Assembly: GCA_017962745.1 (NCBI GenBank)
Contig: JAGCUR010000002.1
Span: forward strand, 86,782 to 150,781
Reading direction: 5' to 3'
Length of the DNA stretch: 64,000 bases
DNA from: Bacilli bacterium
Lineage (GTDB): Bacteria; Bacillota_I; Bacilli_A; ML615J-28; CAG-698
A model generated the notes under the pieces. It had not been told where the DNA came from, made no database searches, and saw nothing but the letters and a program-made list of their open reading frames with translations. Position 1 is the stretch's first letter. Every line of letters starts with the position of its first letter. This document shows positions 38,497-45,249 of the stretch, one piece after another. The translations under genes and the position numbers were made by a program.

Positions 38497-38952
38497 ATGG
38501 CAATCGTAACTTTATGCTTTGTACAAAAAGATAATAAGATATTGATGATTAACCGTAACAAATATCCATTCATGGGGATGTGGAACGGAGTTGGGGGGCA
38601 TGTAGAAGCGGGAGAAGAGGCACTTAGCGGTGCCATCCGTGAAATTAAAGAAGAAAGTGGCATAACTGTTAATGATGCTAAACTAATATCTATTTCTACT
38701 TGGAATTATGATGATGATTTAATTTATGTATATGTATCCACTTTACCAAAAGATTTTGACATTTCCATTTACCCAATAAAGATTAGTGAAGGAATTGTGG
38801 ATTTTAAAGATATTGATTGGATATTAGATGATAAAAATTATGGAATAGTGCCAGATTTAAGATTATTCATTGATGATATTAAACATGGTAGATGCCAAAA
38901 CTATCATTTAGTATATGATAACGATAAACTTATTGAAGTTATTAAAAAATAG
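38497..38952 (+). CDS. Nudix hydrolase, MutT/8-oxo-dGTPase-like
   Basis: A 151-residue Nudix protein. The Nudix box runs from G34 to I56 with E40, R48-E49 and E52-E53 in the Gx5Ex7REUxEExGU spacing. The N-terminal VTLCFVQKDNKILMINRNK and WNGVGGHVEAGE resemble bacterial 8-oxo-dGTP diphosphatases of the YtkD/MutX group, so nucleotide-pool cleaning is likely; the substrate is inferred. GAGGT is upstream and a TATAAT lies at 38473. Confidence 0.85.
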   Translation: MAIVTLCFVQKDNKILMINRNKYPFMGMWNGVGGHVEAGEEALSGAIREIKEESGITVNDAKLISISTWNYDDDLIYVYVSTLPKDFDISIYPIKISEGIVDFKDIDWILDDKNYGIVPDLRLFIDDIKHGRCQNYHLVYDNDKLIEVIKK

Positions 38953-38981
38953 ATGTAAAATGAATTAGAAAGGAAATGAAT

Positions 38982-39272
38982 ATGACACCTACAATTTATT
39001 TAATTATTTATTTAGGATTAACTGTTCTATTTTCATTAATTGCTTTAATTGCTTATTTTAGAGATAAGAAATTAGCAGTAAAAGGAAAAGAAAGAACTAA
39101 AGAAAAAACATTATTGTTTTTAGCAGTATTCTTTGGATCAGTTGGAGCCTTCTTAGGAAGAATCCTTGCTCATCATAAAACTGATAAAAAGTATTTCTCA
39201 ATGGTCATTTATTTTAGTATGCTAATGCAAGTGGTTACTATTGCAGCACTAGTCGTCTTCATTTTAGCATAG
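38982..39272 (+). CDS. DUF1294-family small membrane protein
   Basis: A 96-residue protein; ATG 38982 is chosen over 38976 because AAAGG is 8 nt before it. It has three membrane helices: residues 3-25, a loop with YFRDKKLAVKGKERTKEKTLL, then 45-60 and 70-94 around GRILAHHKTDKKYF. The DK...K.R..E..LL and HKT pattern fits DUF1294, a membrane family of unknown role. It is followed 10 nt later by another small membrane protein, so the two probably form an operon with the Nudix gene. Confidence 0.7.
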   Translation: MTPTIYLIIYLGLTVLFSLIALIAYFRDKKLAVKGKERTKEKTLLFLAVFFGSVGAFLGRILAHHKTDKKYFSMVIYFSMLMQVVTIAALVVFILA

Positions 39273-39282
39273 GAGGTAAGGT

Positions 39283-39510
39283 ATGAATCGTAATGATAAA
39301 TCATCTTTAGAAAGATCTCATTCTAAATCATCTAATGCTAAACTAACATTACTTTGTTTATTATCAAGTATTGCATTAGCTGGTGCAGTAGTATTTATTG
39401 GCTCAATGATTGCTAATTACTTAGAACCAGTAATAGCATATATTGGTGCTGGTGTATGTGTAGCAGTAGTAGTATTATGCTTACTAATGTTTTCTAGATT
39501 CAAAAGATAA
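39283..39510 (+). CDS. small two-helix membrane protein, unknown
   Basis: A 75-residue protein with a Ser/Lys-rich cytoplasmic start (1-19), two membrane helices (about 20-43 and 47-70) and a positively charged end (SRFKR). No family is recognised. AGGAGGT is 6 nt upstream, which supports translation. Confidence 0.6.
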   Translation: MNRNDKSSLERSHSKSSNAKLTLLCLLSSIALAGAVVFIGSMIANYLEPVIAYIGAGVCVAVVVLCLLMFSRFKR

Positions 39511-39540
39511 AAAAGTGAAAGGATTTCCTTTCACTTTTTT
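39511..39540. terminator. bidirectional terminator between convergent genes
   Basis: 13-bp stem AAAAGTGAAAGGA (39511-39523) / TCCTTTCACTTTT (39526-39538) with A-run and T-run on the two sides. It serves the small membrane gene and plsC. Confidence 0.9.
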
Positions 39541-40367
39541 TATGCTTCGTATGTTTTTAAGCTATTTCTAATTCTATCGTTTTCTTTTTCATCACTAATT
39601 CCCATTAAGTTCATAACTGCTAATCTTGATCTAGCCATTAAATCTTCAATGGCTTCTTTTTTATCTAATTCGTAGTTAGCAGTAAGTGGTTCCCCAATAC
39701 TAATCGTAGCATTAGGCCCTTTTTTAAATAATTTATAAATACCTTTTGGCGCCCTATAAGTTACTGCCATTGGTAAAATGGGTTTATTTAATTCATAAGC
39801 TAGTTTAAACGACCCGTTCTGGAACGTTCTAACAGCTGGGTAAAAGGCCCAACACGCAGCTTCAGGGAATACATGAAGCCATTTATTCTCTTTTACTACA
39901 TCGCGCATGGCTTTATATGCATAAGCCATTCCGTGACTTGATGTAACTGGCATTGGAATACCACCAACTTCACGGTATAACATACCTGATTTTGATTCTG
40001 CACCTTCTTGCCAAATCGGAAATTCCGTGAATTTAAAATATCTTGTAAGTAATACAAATATTGAATCCCATTCAGTTGTATGATTAGAAATACTAATCAT
40101 ACCTTTTGAATCAGTTAGTTTAAAATATTCTTTTATGTGTTTTTTACCTTTTATTTTTAGCGAATATCTAATAGCACATACCGGTTTAACGAGGATTATC
40201 ATCACTACTTTAATCCAAAAGCGGATGAACATACACTTAAAGCCTCTTAAGCGGTATGGGAAATCTGCATCATATGTATAATCATGATACTTTTCATTTT
40301 TAATCATATGCACAAATTCTTTATTTGGATAAGCTAACTTTGGGTCATGGATATATACTTTATTCAT
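39540..40367 (-). CDS. plsC: 1-acyl-sn-glycerol-3-phosphate acyltransferase (PlsC-like)
   Basis: A 275-residue acyltransferase making phosphatidic acid at the membrane. Motif I NHTTEWD (NHxxxWD), motif II region GGIPMPV, motif III FPEAACW (EAAC replacing the usual EGTR) and motif IV PILPMAV are visible. A membrane segment near 55-75 (WIKVVMIILVKPVCAIRY) anchors it. ATG 40367 is preferred to the TTG one codon upstream because AGGTG lies at normal distance. The EAAC variation makes the exact acyl substrate uncertain. Confidence 0.82.
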   Translation of the reverse strand: MNKVYIHDPKLAYPNKEFVHMIKNEKYHDYTYDADFPYRLRGFKCMFIRFWIKVVMIILVKPVCAIRYSLKIKGKKHIKEYFKLTDSKGMISISNHTTEWDSIFVLLTRYFKFTEFPIWQEGAESKSGMLYREVGGIPMPVTSSHGMAYAYKAMRDVVKENKWLHVFPEAACWAFYPAVRTFQNGSFKLAYELNKPILPMAVTYRAPKGIYKLFKKGPNATISIGEPLTANYELDKKEAIEDLMARSRLAVMNLMGISDEKENDRIRNSLKTYEA

Positions 40368-40419
40368 CAATCATTTCACCTAATTCTTTTTCGTATCTTA
40401 ATTACAAAGTTTATATTCA

Positions 40420-41547
40420 TTATGATAAAGTGAAATCTTGGTCATAATTAATAATAACTTCAAAGCCTGGATTTTTATTCATTGTCTTTTCTTTGATTTC
40501 TTCAATTGTCGCTAATGGCTTTTCATCATCAAATGAAATAACTAAATCATAATTAATTAATTTCTTTTGCTTGTCATAATAAAAACCATGAATTTGTAAT
40601 ACATACTTATATTCTTTAATGATATCTAGGATTCCCGCATATACATTTCTTGATTCTTCATCACTAATGTTTTCGGCGTAAACTCCTACTGTCATAATCG
40701 TATTATATTTTACATACATTAAATAAGTAATTTGTCTTTCAATTTCTTGAATTTCTTTCGCAGTTAAATTATCTTTTACACCGATATGAACAGAACCAAT
40801 GCTCTTGTTATAGCCATAACTATTTAAGATTAAGTCGAATGACCCTAAAACACCATCGATTTGGTTAATATCTTTTTTAATACTAGCTACTATTTCTTTA
40901 TCAAATCTATCACCAATGATTGAAGATAAAGACTCTTTTAATACTTCAATGCCAGTCTTAATGATGAATAGGCCGATGATTATACCTAAATAACCTTCAA
41001 TATAAATACCAAAGAATTTAGCTACGATCATACCAACTAAAGTAGAAGTAGATAGAATAGAATCAAATAAAGCATCTTTACCTGATGCATCAAGGGCATC
41101 AGAGTCAATCTTTTTAGCTTTTGCTCTAAAATATAGACCTATACCAATCTTTACTAAAATAGCAGCAGCAATAATTATAATTGAATAAACTTCAAATTGT
41201 GGCATCGTGCCATTTTGGAAATAATCAATAATTGATTTAATTGATTCATAAATTGCGGCTCCACCAGCAAATAATATTAAAGCAGCAATTAAAGTAGAAG
41301 TGATGTATTCAATTCTACCATATCCATATGGATGTTTTTTATTAGGCCTTTTACTGGCTAGTTTAGTCCCAACAATTGTAATGATACTTGATAAAGCATC
41401 GGTTAAGTTATTTAACGCATCCATTACAATTGAAATCGATCCGGCGATAAAACCAACAAATGCTTTAAAGCCAACTAGCATAATGTTAGCAATTATACCG
41501 ACAAAACTAGTCTTGACTATTTCTTTTTCTCTTATTTTTTCATCCAT
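40420..41547 (-). CDS. cation diffusion facilitator transporter with duplicated C-terminal domain
   Basis: A 375-residue CDF exporter. Six membrane helices fill residues 13-210. Helix 2 has D-A-L-N-N (DxxxN) and helix 5 D-A-L-F-D (DxxxD), a ligand set like that of Mn/Fe-type CDFs rather than the zinc HxxxD set; the HPYGYGRIEYI loop is family-typical. A ZT-dimer domain (215-290) is followed by about 75 extra residues that resemble a second copy. It exports divalent metal by proton exchange; the metal is inferred. A second, similar gene lies at 58380. AGAGGT lies upstream, with an extended -10 (TGA-TATAAT) at 41578-41583 on this strand. Confidence 0.88.
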   Translation of the reverse strand: MDEKIREKEIVKTSFVGIIANIMLVGFKAFVGFIAGSISIVMDALNNLTDALSSIITIVGTKLASKRPNKKHPYGYGRIEYITSTLIAALILFAGGAAIYESIKSIIDYFQNGTMPQFEVYSIIIIAAAILVKIGIGLYFRAKAKKIDSDALDASGKDALFDSILSTSTLVGMIVAKFFGIYIEGYLGIIIGLFIIKTGIEVLKESLSSIIGDRFDKEIVASIKKDINQIDGVLGSFDLILNSYGYNKSIGSVHIGVKDNLTAKEIQEIERQITYLMYVKYNTIMTVGVYAENISDEESRNVYAGILDIIKEYKYVLQIHGFYYDKQKKLINYDLVISFDDEKPLATIEEIKEKTMNKNPGFEVIINYDQDFTLS

Positions 41548-41577
41548 ATAAAATACCTCTTTTTTTCAGTTAATACG

Positions 41578-41586
41578 ATTATATCA
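41578..41586 (-). promoter_or_regulatory. extended -10 promoter of the CDF gene
   Basis: On the minus strand TGA precedes TATAAT (plus coordinates 41578-41583). No good -35. Confidence 0.45.
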
Positions 41587-41620
41587 TATGTGAGGCCCAA
41601 TTTCTATAATGGAGAATCGT

Positions 41621-41654
41621 AAAAAAAATAGCTAATAATTTTATCAGCTATTTT
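41621..41654 (-). terminator. terminator of the GGDEF gene
   Basis: On the minus strand, stem AAAATAGCT/AGCTATTTT (41646-41654 with 41625-41633) is followed by eight T. Confidence 0.85.
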
Positions 41655-41676
41655 ATATTATAAATCTTAAGTTAGA

Positions 41677-42756
41677 TTATCGATGACGTCTATCTAGTCC
41701 ACTTTCTACATAATAGCGATCTTTAGCAGCATACATCATCATATCTGATTCTTTAAGCATTTCTTCGATTGGCTTTTTGCCATCTTCAGAATAACTATAA
41801 CCAATCGCACACTTATATTCAGTTTCAGCGATATTAGCTTCAATTCTCTTAATTAAGGCTTGTACTTCCTCGAGTGATGTTTTTCTACATAAAACAACGA
41901 ATTCATCACCACCAATGCGGTAGCCAAATTGTCTAGCCTTTAGGGCTTTACGGAAGCATAGGGCCAAAGTTACTAATGCTTCATCCCCTGCCGCATGGCC
42001 TAAATTATCGTTAATATCTTTTAAGCCATTCATATCGATTGATATTAGGGCTGAGATTTCTTCGGGTTCTCTAGAAGTATCGGTATGATAAGCATGTCTA
42101 TTCAAAAGTCCAGTTAAGGAATCTTTTTTAGTATGTTGCAAGATTTCAAAAACGTAGTATACGAATAATGCTACCGCCATTGTTGGGCAGAAGATTCTTG
42201 AGAAGTCACTGCCAAATACAAATGGGAACACTAATTCAGAAATGAATGCGATACATAAGAAGATAATTGGCGCTATCTCCATCCACTTTTTATTGCTTCG
42301 CTTGATTAATAAATAAACAAGTGGCACACAGTACAGTCCTGCTACAATAAATGGTAAGTAACCTAAGAATCCACGTGAGAAACTATTATCTGCTTCAATC
42401 TTAAAGACAATACCTGTAAATATTGAAATTATATCAATTATAGCTAAGATAATTGCCGGGATAAAGATATACCAAGTTTGCTTTTTTACTAACGTATAGA
42501 TGACTTGCGAGATAATAAAAGGAGTGGCACTATAACGAATTGCCATCAAAATCGCACGCAGCATTTTGTAGTCGGTATTAATGGCATATTCAAATTCAAC
42601 AAATACTACAAGTGATAGCAAGAAAAGAACCACAATCAAAACATTAAAACGCCTAATCTTTTTCTTATCGAGGAACACCGTAATTTGCAAAGCTATTGCA
42701 AATGCTAATAGTATTAGTACCAGAGACCAGTTTTGTAATAAATATTCTTTTACCAT
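41677..42756 (-). CDS. membrane diguanylate cyclase (GGDEF)
   Basis: A 359-residue protein with an N-terminal membrane sensor of about seven helices (8-30, 38-56, 68-90, 94-118, 128-152, 158-180, 188-206) and a GGDEF domain (210-359). DSLTGLLNRHAY opens the domain and RIGGDEFVV (282-286) is intact, so c-di-GMP synthesis is likely. The inhibitory RxxD site just before the motif is absent (R-Q-F-G). It counterbalances the EAL and HD-GYP proteins of this window. The membrane part resembles a 7TM receptor; its signal is unknown. Confidence 0.9.
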   Translation of the reverse strand: MVKEYLLQNWSLVLILLAFAIALQITVFLDKKKIRRFNVLIVVLFLLSLVVFVEFEYAINTDYKMLRAILMAIRYSATPFIISQVIYTLVKKQTWYIFIPAIILAIIDIISIFTGIVFKIEADNSFSRGFLGYLPFIVAGLYCVPLVYLLIKRSNKKWMEIAPIIFLCIAFISELVFPFVFGSDFSRIFCPTMAVALFVYYVFEILQHTKKDSLTGLLNRHAYHTDTSREPEEISALISIDMNGLKDINDNLGHAAGDEALVTLALCFRKALKARQFGYRIGGDEFVVLCRKTSLEEVQALIKRIEANIAETEYKCAIGYSYSEDGKKPIEEMLKESDMMMYAAKDRYYVESGLDRRHR

Positions 42757-42898
42757 AAAACCAACCTTTCTAATAACATAACTAGGATGTTATTTTTAAT
42801 ATCTTTGCACCTTTAAAAAAATGCAATCTATACATAAACATTATAACATTAATAACTGATAATTAAAAGTATAGAACTTTTTCAACAAAAAAACATAA

Positions 42899-42925
42899 AT
42901 AAAAAAGACTTTCTTTGAAAGTCTT
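42899..42925 (-). terminator. terminator after tRNA-Ser
   Basis: On the minus strand, AAGACTTTC/GAAAGTCTT (42917-42925 with 42905-42913), a 3-nt loop and six T, 14 nt past the tRNA 3' end. Confidence 0.9.
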
Positions 42926-42938
42926 GAAATCTATTGGA

Positions 42939-43026
42939 TGGCGGAAGAGAGGGGATTTGAACCCCTGCATCTTTTGGACCTAGCGGTTTTCGAAACCGCC
43001 CCCTTCAGCCGCTTGGGTACTCTTCC
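42939..43026 (-). tRNA. tRNA-Ser(CGA)
   Basis: Read on the minus strand, the 88-nt gene starts GGAAGAG and ends CTCTTCC-G-CCA, with CCA encoded. The anticodon stem is GCGGT/ACCGC around loop TTCGAAA, giving anticodon CGA (codon UCG). A long variable arm (TAGGTCC...GATGC region) and the T-arm GGGGTTCAAATCCCC confirm a class II tRNA-Ser. The 5' end is only 5 nt beyond the stop of the tetR-like gene, so both are probably on one transcript. Confidence 0.96.
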
Positions 43027-43031
43027 ACCTA

Positions 43032-43646
43032 CTAATTCATTTGTTCCTTGTCCACAAATATTGCTTCTTTAGTACCAACTGTAGAGAAGATATCCATAAC
43101 TAAATCGATTAACATTTGTTTTGGATAATCATTTTCATTAGTTAACCATTCATTTACTAAATTAATTGTACCACCGACAATAATAGCAGATACTAAACTA
43201 GATGGATATTTTAGATTGGCTTTTAATGAATATAGGTCAATTACATGCTTTACAAATTTATCAACGGCTGTTTTTAAGATATATTCAATCATTGAATTAT
43301 CTTGATCAGCATATAAATTTATTAAAATATCTTTATTCTCTAAACATAAATCAATCATCATTTCGATTAATTCTTTTAAGCAACCATCAGGATCATTTTC
43401 TGCACGATTTGAATCAATCATTTCATGATATGTTGTGGAGATGCGTTTTCTAGTATCTAAGATAATAGCATATAATAATTCATATTTATCTTCATAGTAT
43501 TTATAAAATGTTCCACGTGTGATATTAGCTTCTTTGCATATTTGCATTACGCTAATACGATCAAAAGCATTATCTTTTAAAAGCTTTAAAAAAGCTTTTT
43601 TTAATTCAGCTTTTGATTTGCTTATTCTTGCATCAACTTGTTCCAT
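43032..43646 (-). CDS. TetR/AcrR-family repressor
   Basis: A 204-residue regulator. The N-terminal helix-turn-helix (about 10-60) has SKAELKKAFLKLLKDNAFDRISVMQICKEANITRGTFYKYYEDKYELL-type organisation with the conserved TRGTFYKYY recognition helix. The C-terminal part (80-200) is a helical ligand and dimer domain. It is divergent from the two chromate-type transporter genes, with a 21-bp near-palindrome in the gap, so it probably controls them and itself. The ligand is not known. AGGTGAT precedes the ATG. Confidence 0.9.
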   Translation of the reverse strand: MEQVDARISKSKAELKKAFLKLLKDNAFDRISVMQICKEANITRGTFYKYYEDKYELLYAIILDTRKRISTTYHEMIDSNRAENDPDGCLKELIEMMIDLCLENKDILINLYADQDNSMIEYILKTAVDKFVKHVIDLYSLKANLKYPSSLVSAIIVGGTINLVNEWLTNENDYPKQMLIDLVMDIFSTVGTKEAIFVDKEQMN

Positions 43647-43676
43647 AATATCACCTATTACATATAATTCTATACG

Positions 43677-43705
43677 ATTATAACAAATTAAGGGGTTTTA
43701 GTCAA
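43677..43705 (-). promoter_or_regulatory. tetR-tRNA promoter
   Basis: On the minus strand: TTGACT (43700-43705), a 17-bp spacer and TATAAT (43677-43682). Confidence 0.88.
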
Positions 43706-43712
43706 TTAATGG

Positions 43713-43733
43713 TTAGCCTTTTAAAAAGGTTAA
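43713..43733. promoter_or_regulatory. candidate TetR operator
   Basis: TTAGCCTTTT-A-AAAAGGTTAA is a 21-bp palindrome with one mismatch. It covers the -35 position of the transporter promoter and lies 7 bp upstream of the tetR -35. Confidence 0.55.
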
Positions 43734-43738
43734 AACTA

Positions 43739-43747
43739 TGGTATAAT
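43739..43747 (+). promoter_or_regulatory. extended -10 promoter of the chromate-type transporter pair
   Basis: TGG precedes TATAAT (43742-43747). The predicted start is near 43754, leaving a leader of only about 12 nt. Confidence 0.6.
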
Positions 43748-43765
43748 CCTTATATAGGTATAATT

Positions 43766-44389
43766 ATGGAACAAACACAAAATAAAAGAAAACTAAATAA
43801 GTATTTAGATTTAACTTGGACTTTCTTTAAAGTCGGCTTATTTACTTTTGGAGGCGGACTAGCAATGCTTCCGCTTATAACTAAAGAAACGGTCGAGAAG
43901 CATGGCTGGGTTGATGAAGATCAAATGGGTGATATTTTAGCGATTTCGGAATCAACTCCTGGTCCAATTAGTATCAATGCAGCTACCTTCATCGGCTATA
44001 AAGTAGGTAAGCTACTTGGTGCTGCTTGCGCTACTTTAGGTTTAGTCTTGCCATCCCTAATCATAATCATTCTACTTTCTTTAGTAATTGATTGGTTTTT
44101 AGGGTTAGAATATGTGGCATACGCATTTATGGGTATTAGATGTGCAGTTGCTATTTTAATATTTAATGCGGCCATCAAGATTTATAAGAAAATTCAAAAG
44201 AGGTATTTAACTTACATCTTATTACTAATTGGCTTAGCTATTACGATTCTAGTTTCCCAAATATCATCAATTTATGTATTATTATTTGGTGGTTTAGTTG
44301 GCGGCTTAGAATTTATCATCGCTACAAGTATAGCGAAAAAGAAAGAAAAAAAGAAAACTGAAGAAGAGAATAAGGAGGATCAATCATGA
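43766..44389 (+). CDS. chromate transporter family protein, first half-size subunit
   Basis: The start at 43766 (MEQTQNK) is chosen because it lies downstream of the promoter with AGGT before it. The 207-residue single-domain CHR protein has FKVGLFTFGGGLAMLPLI, AISESTPGPISINAATFIGYKVG and a GLVLPSLIIIILLS helix, plus a Lys/Glu-rich C-terminal tail (190-207). CHR proteins export oxyanions such as chromate; in many Bacillota the natural substrate is not known. It overlaps the next gene by 4 nt (ATGA), and the two half-size subunits probably form a heterodimer. Confidence 0.9.
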   Translation: MEQTQNKRKLNKYLDLTWTFFKVGLFTFGGGLAMLPLITKETVEKHGWVDEDQMGDILAISESTPGPISINAATFIGYKVGKLLGAACATLGLVLPSLIIIILLSLVIDWFLGLEYVAYAFMGIRCAVAILIFNAAIKIYKKIQKRYLTYILLLIGLAITILVSQISSIYVLLFGGLVGGLEFIIATSIAKKKEKKKTEEENKEDQS

Positions 44390-44964
44390 AAGAATTATTA
44401 TTGGTCTTCTGGACATTCTTTAAAATCGGTCTATTCACCATTGGTGGTGGCTATGCCATGATTCCAATGATTGAAAGTGAAGTAATGAATAGAGGCTGGA
44501 TTAGTGAAGCGGAACTTGCCAACTTCTTAGCAATTTCGGAATCTACTCCTGGTCCATTCGCGATTAATGTTGCCACATTTATCGGCTTTAGACAGTTTGG
44601 CGTGGTAGGCTCGCTAGTTGCTACCCTTGGTATGGTTTTACCATCATTTATCATTATCATTATTATCTTTAAGATTTATGAAAAAGTAATTGGTAGCAAA
44701 ACTGTTAAAGCAGTCTTAAATGGTATTAAAGCAGTCGTAATTGGTTTAATCTTAGCAGTAGTAGCAAACTTAGCTGTTAATGAATTATTTGTATTTGATG
44801 GCGATACATTTGTATCCGTTAGATGGGCTTCGGTTGTAATAAGCGTAATATTAGTCGCCCTGATGTTAATATTTAAAAAGAAGATGCATCCGATCTTATT
44901 AATTTTGATATCGGCGGTCTTAGGAATAATAGCATATGGGGTAGTTCCTTTGATTTTTTCATAA
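44386..44964 (+). CDS. chromate transporter family protein, second half-size subunit
   Basis: A 192-residue single-domain CHR protein, paralogous to the preceding one: FKIGLFTIGGGYAMIPMIESEV, AISESTPGPFAINVATFIGFRQFG and GMVLPSFIIIIIIF. Five to six membrane helices. AAGGAGG lies inside the end of the first gene. The pair is divergent from the TetR gene, suggesting induction by a compound. Confidence 0.9.
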   Translation: MKELLLVFWTFFKIGLFTIGGGYAMIPMIESEVMNRGWISEAELANFLAISESTPGPFAINVATFIGFRQFGVVGSLVATLGMVLPSFIIIIIIFKIYEKVIGSKTVKAVLNGIKAVVIGLILAVVANLAVNELFVFDGDTFVSVRWASVVISVILVALMLIFKKKMHPILLILISAVLGIIAYGVVPLIFS

Positions 44965-44980
44965 AAATTTAAAAAAATGC

Positions 44981-45009
44981 TTGCATGTATAATTTTTGGA
45001 GATTATACT
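44981..45009 (+). promoter_or_regulatory. promoter of the tyrosine leader and ABC transporter operon
   Basis: TTGCAT (44981-44986), a 17-bp spacer and TATACT (45004-45009). Start near 45016. A TATAAT at 44988 lacks a -35. Confidence 0.75.
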
Positions 45010-45032
45010 TTAAGTAAGATTGGAAGGAAATT

Positions 45033-45095
45033 ATGAAAATTAGATCATTTGCACAATCTTATTACTATTATTACTACCCAAGGAAAATCGTGTAA
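45033..45095 (+). CDS. 20-residue leader peptide with six consecutive Tyr codons
   Basis: ATG 45033 follows GGAAGG (45022-45027) at normal spacing. The peptide is M-K-I-R-S-F-A-Q-S, six Tyr (codons TAT TAC TAT TAT TAC TAC, 45060-45077), then P-R-K-I-V and TAA (45093-45095). It contains one Phe and no Trp. The run of one amino acid, followed at once by hairpins and a terminator before an amino acid transporter operon, is the mark of a ribosome-mediated attenuation peptide sensing charged tRNA-Tyr. The length is too short for ordinary gene calling. Confidence 0.82.
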   Translation: MKIRSFAQSYYYYYYPRKIV

Positions 45096-45192
45096 TTTTC
45101 GCTTGGTCTTTTTGGAGTGCCAAAAAGAGGTAAGTTGTTACACGATACATAAATAATCGGAGTAACAACAGTAATATATTTTTAGATATTTT

Positions 45193-45226
45193 AGTGTTAT
45201 TACTCTATTAGTAGTAACACTTTTTT
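45193..45226 (+). terminator. attenuator terminator before the ABC transporter genes
   Basis: 12-bp stem AGTGTTATTACT (45193-45204) / AGTAGTAACACT (45210-45221) with one G-T pair and six T. It ends 24 nt before the first transporter gene, so it controls that operon. Confidence 0.92.
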
Positions 45227-45249
45227 ATTTGCTTAAGAGGAGGATAATT

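Larger units (their letters stand above)
45016..45226 (+). ncRNA. tyrosine-codon leader / transcription attenuator RNA
   Basis: A 210-nt leader with four strong hairpins. A pairs 45078-45088 with 45095-45106 (11 bp, one bulge), starting right after the Tyr codons. B is TCTTTTTGG/CCAAAAAGA (45107-45128). C is GTTGTTAC/GTAACAAC (45134-45141 with 45162-45169). D is the terminator. Alternatives exist: CGTGTAA (45089-45095) with TTACACG (45138-45144); the Tyr-codon run 45060-45075 with 45161-45176 (14 of 16 pairs); and 45161-45170 with the terminator's left arm 45195-45204 (9 of 10 pairs). This is the layout of a translation-coupled attenuator. No T-box consensus is present. The pairings are read by eye; folding energies were not computed. 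Confidence 0.75.

Noticed and set aside
44988..44993. TATAAT as the -10 of the leader transcript
   Set aside because: No -35 at suitable distance, while TATACT at 45004 has TTGCAT at exactly 17 bp.
44965..45249. T-box riboswitch upstream of the ABC transporter operon
   Set aside because: The AGGGTGG-type T-box sequence and stem I motifs are absent; the leader peptide with Tyr codons explains the terminator better.
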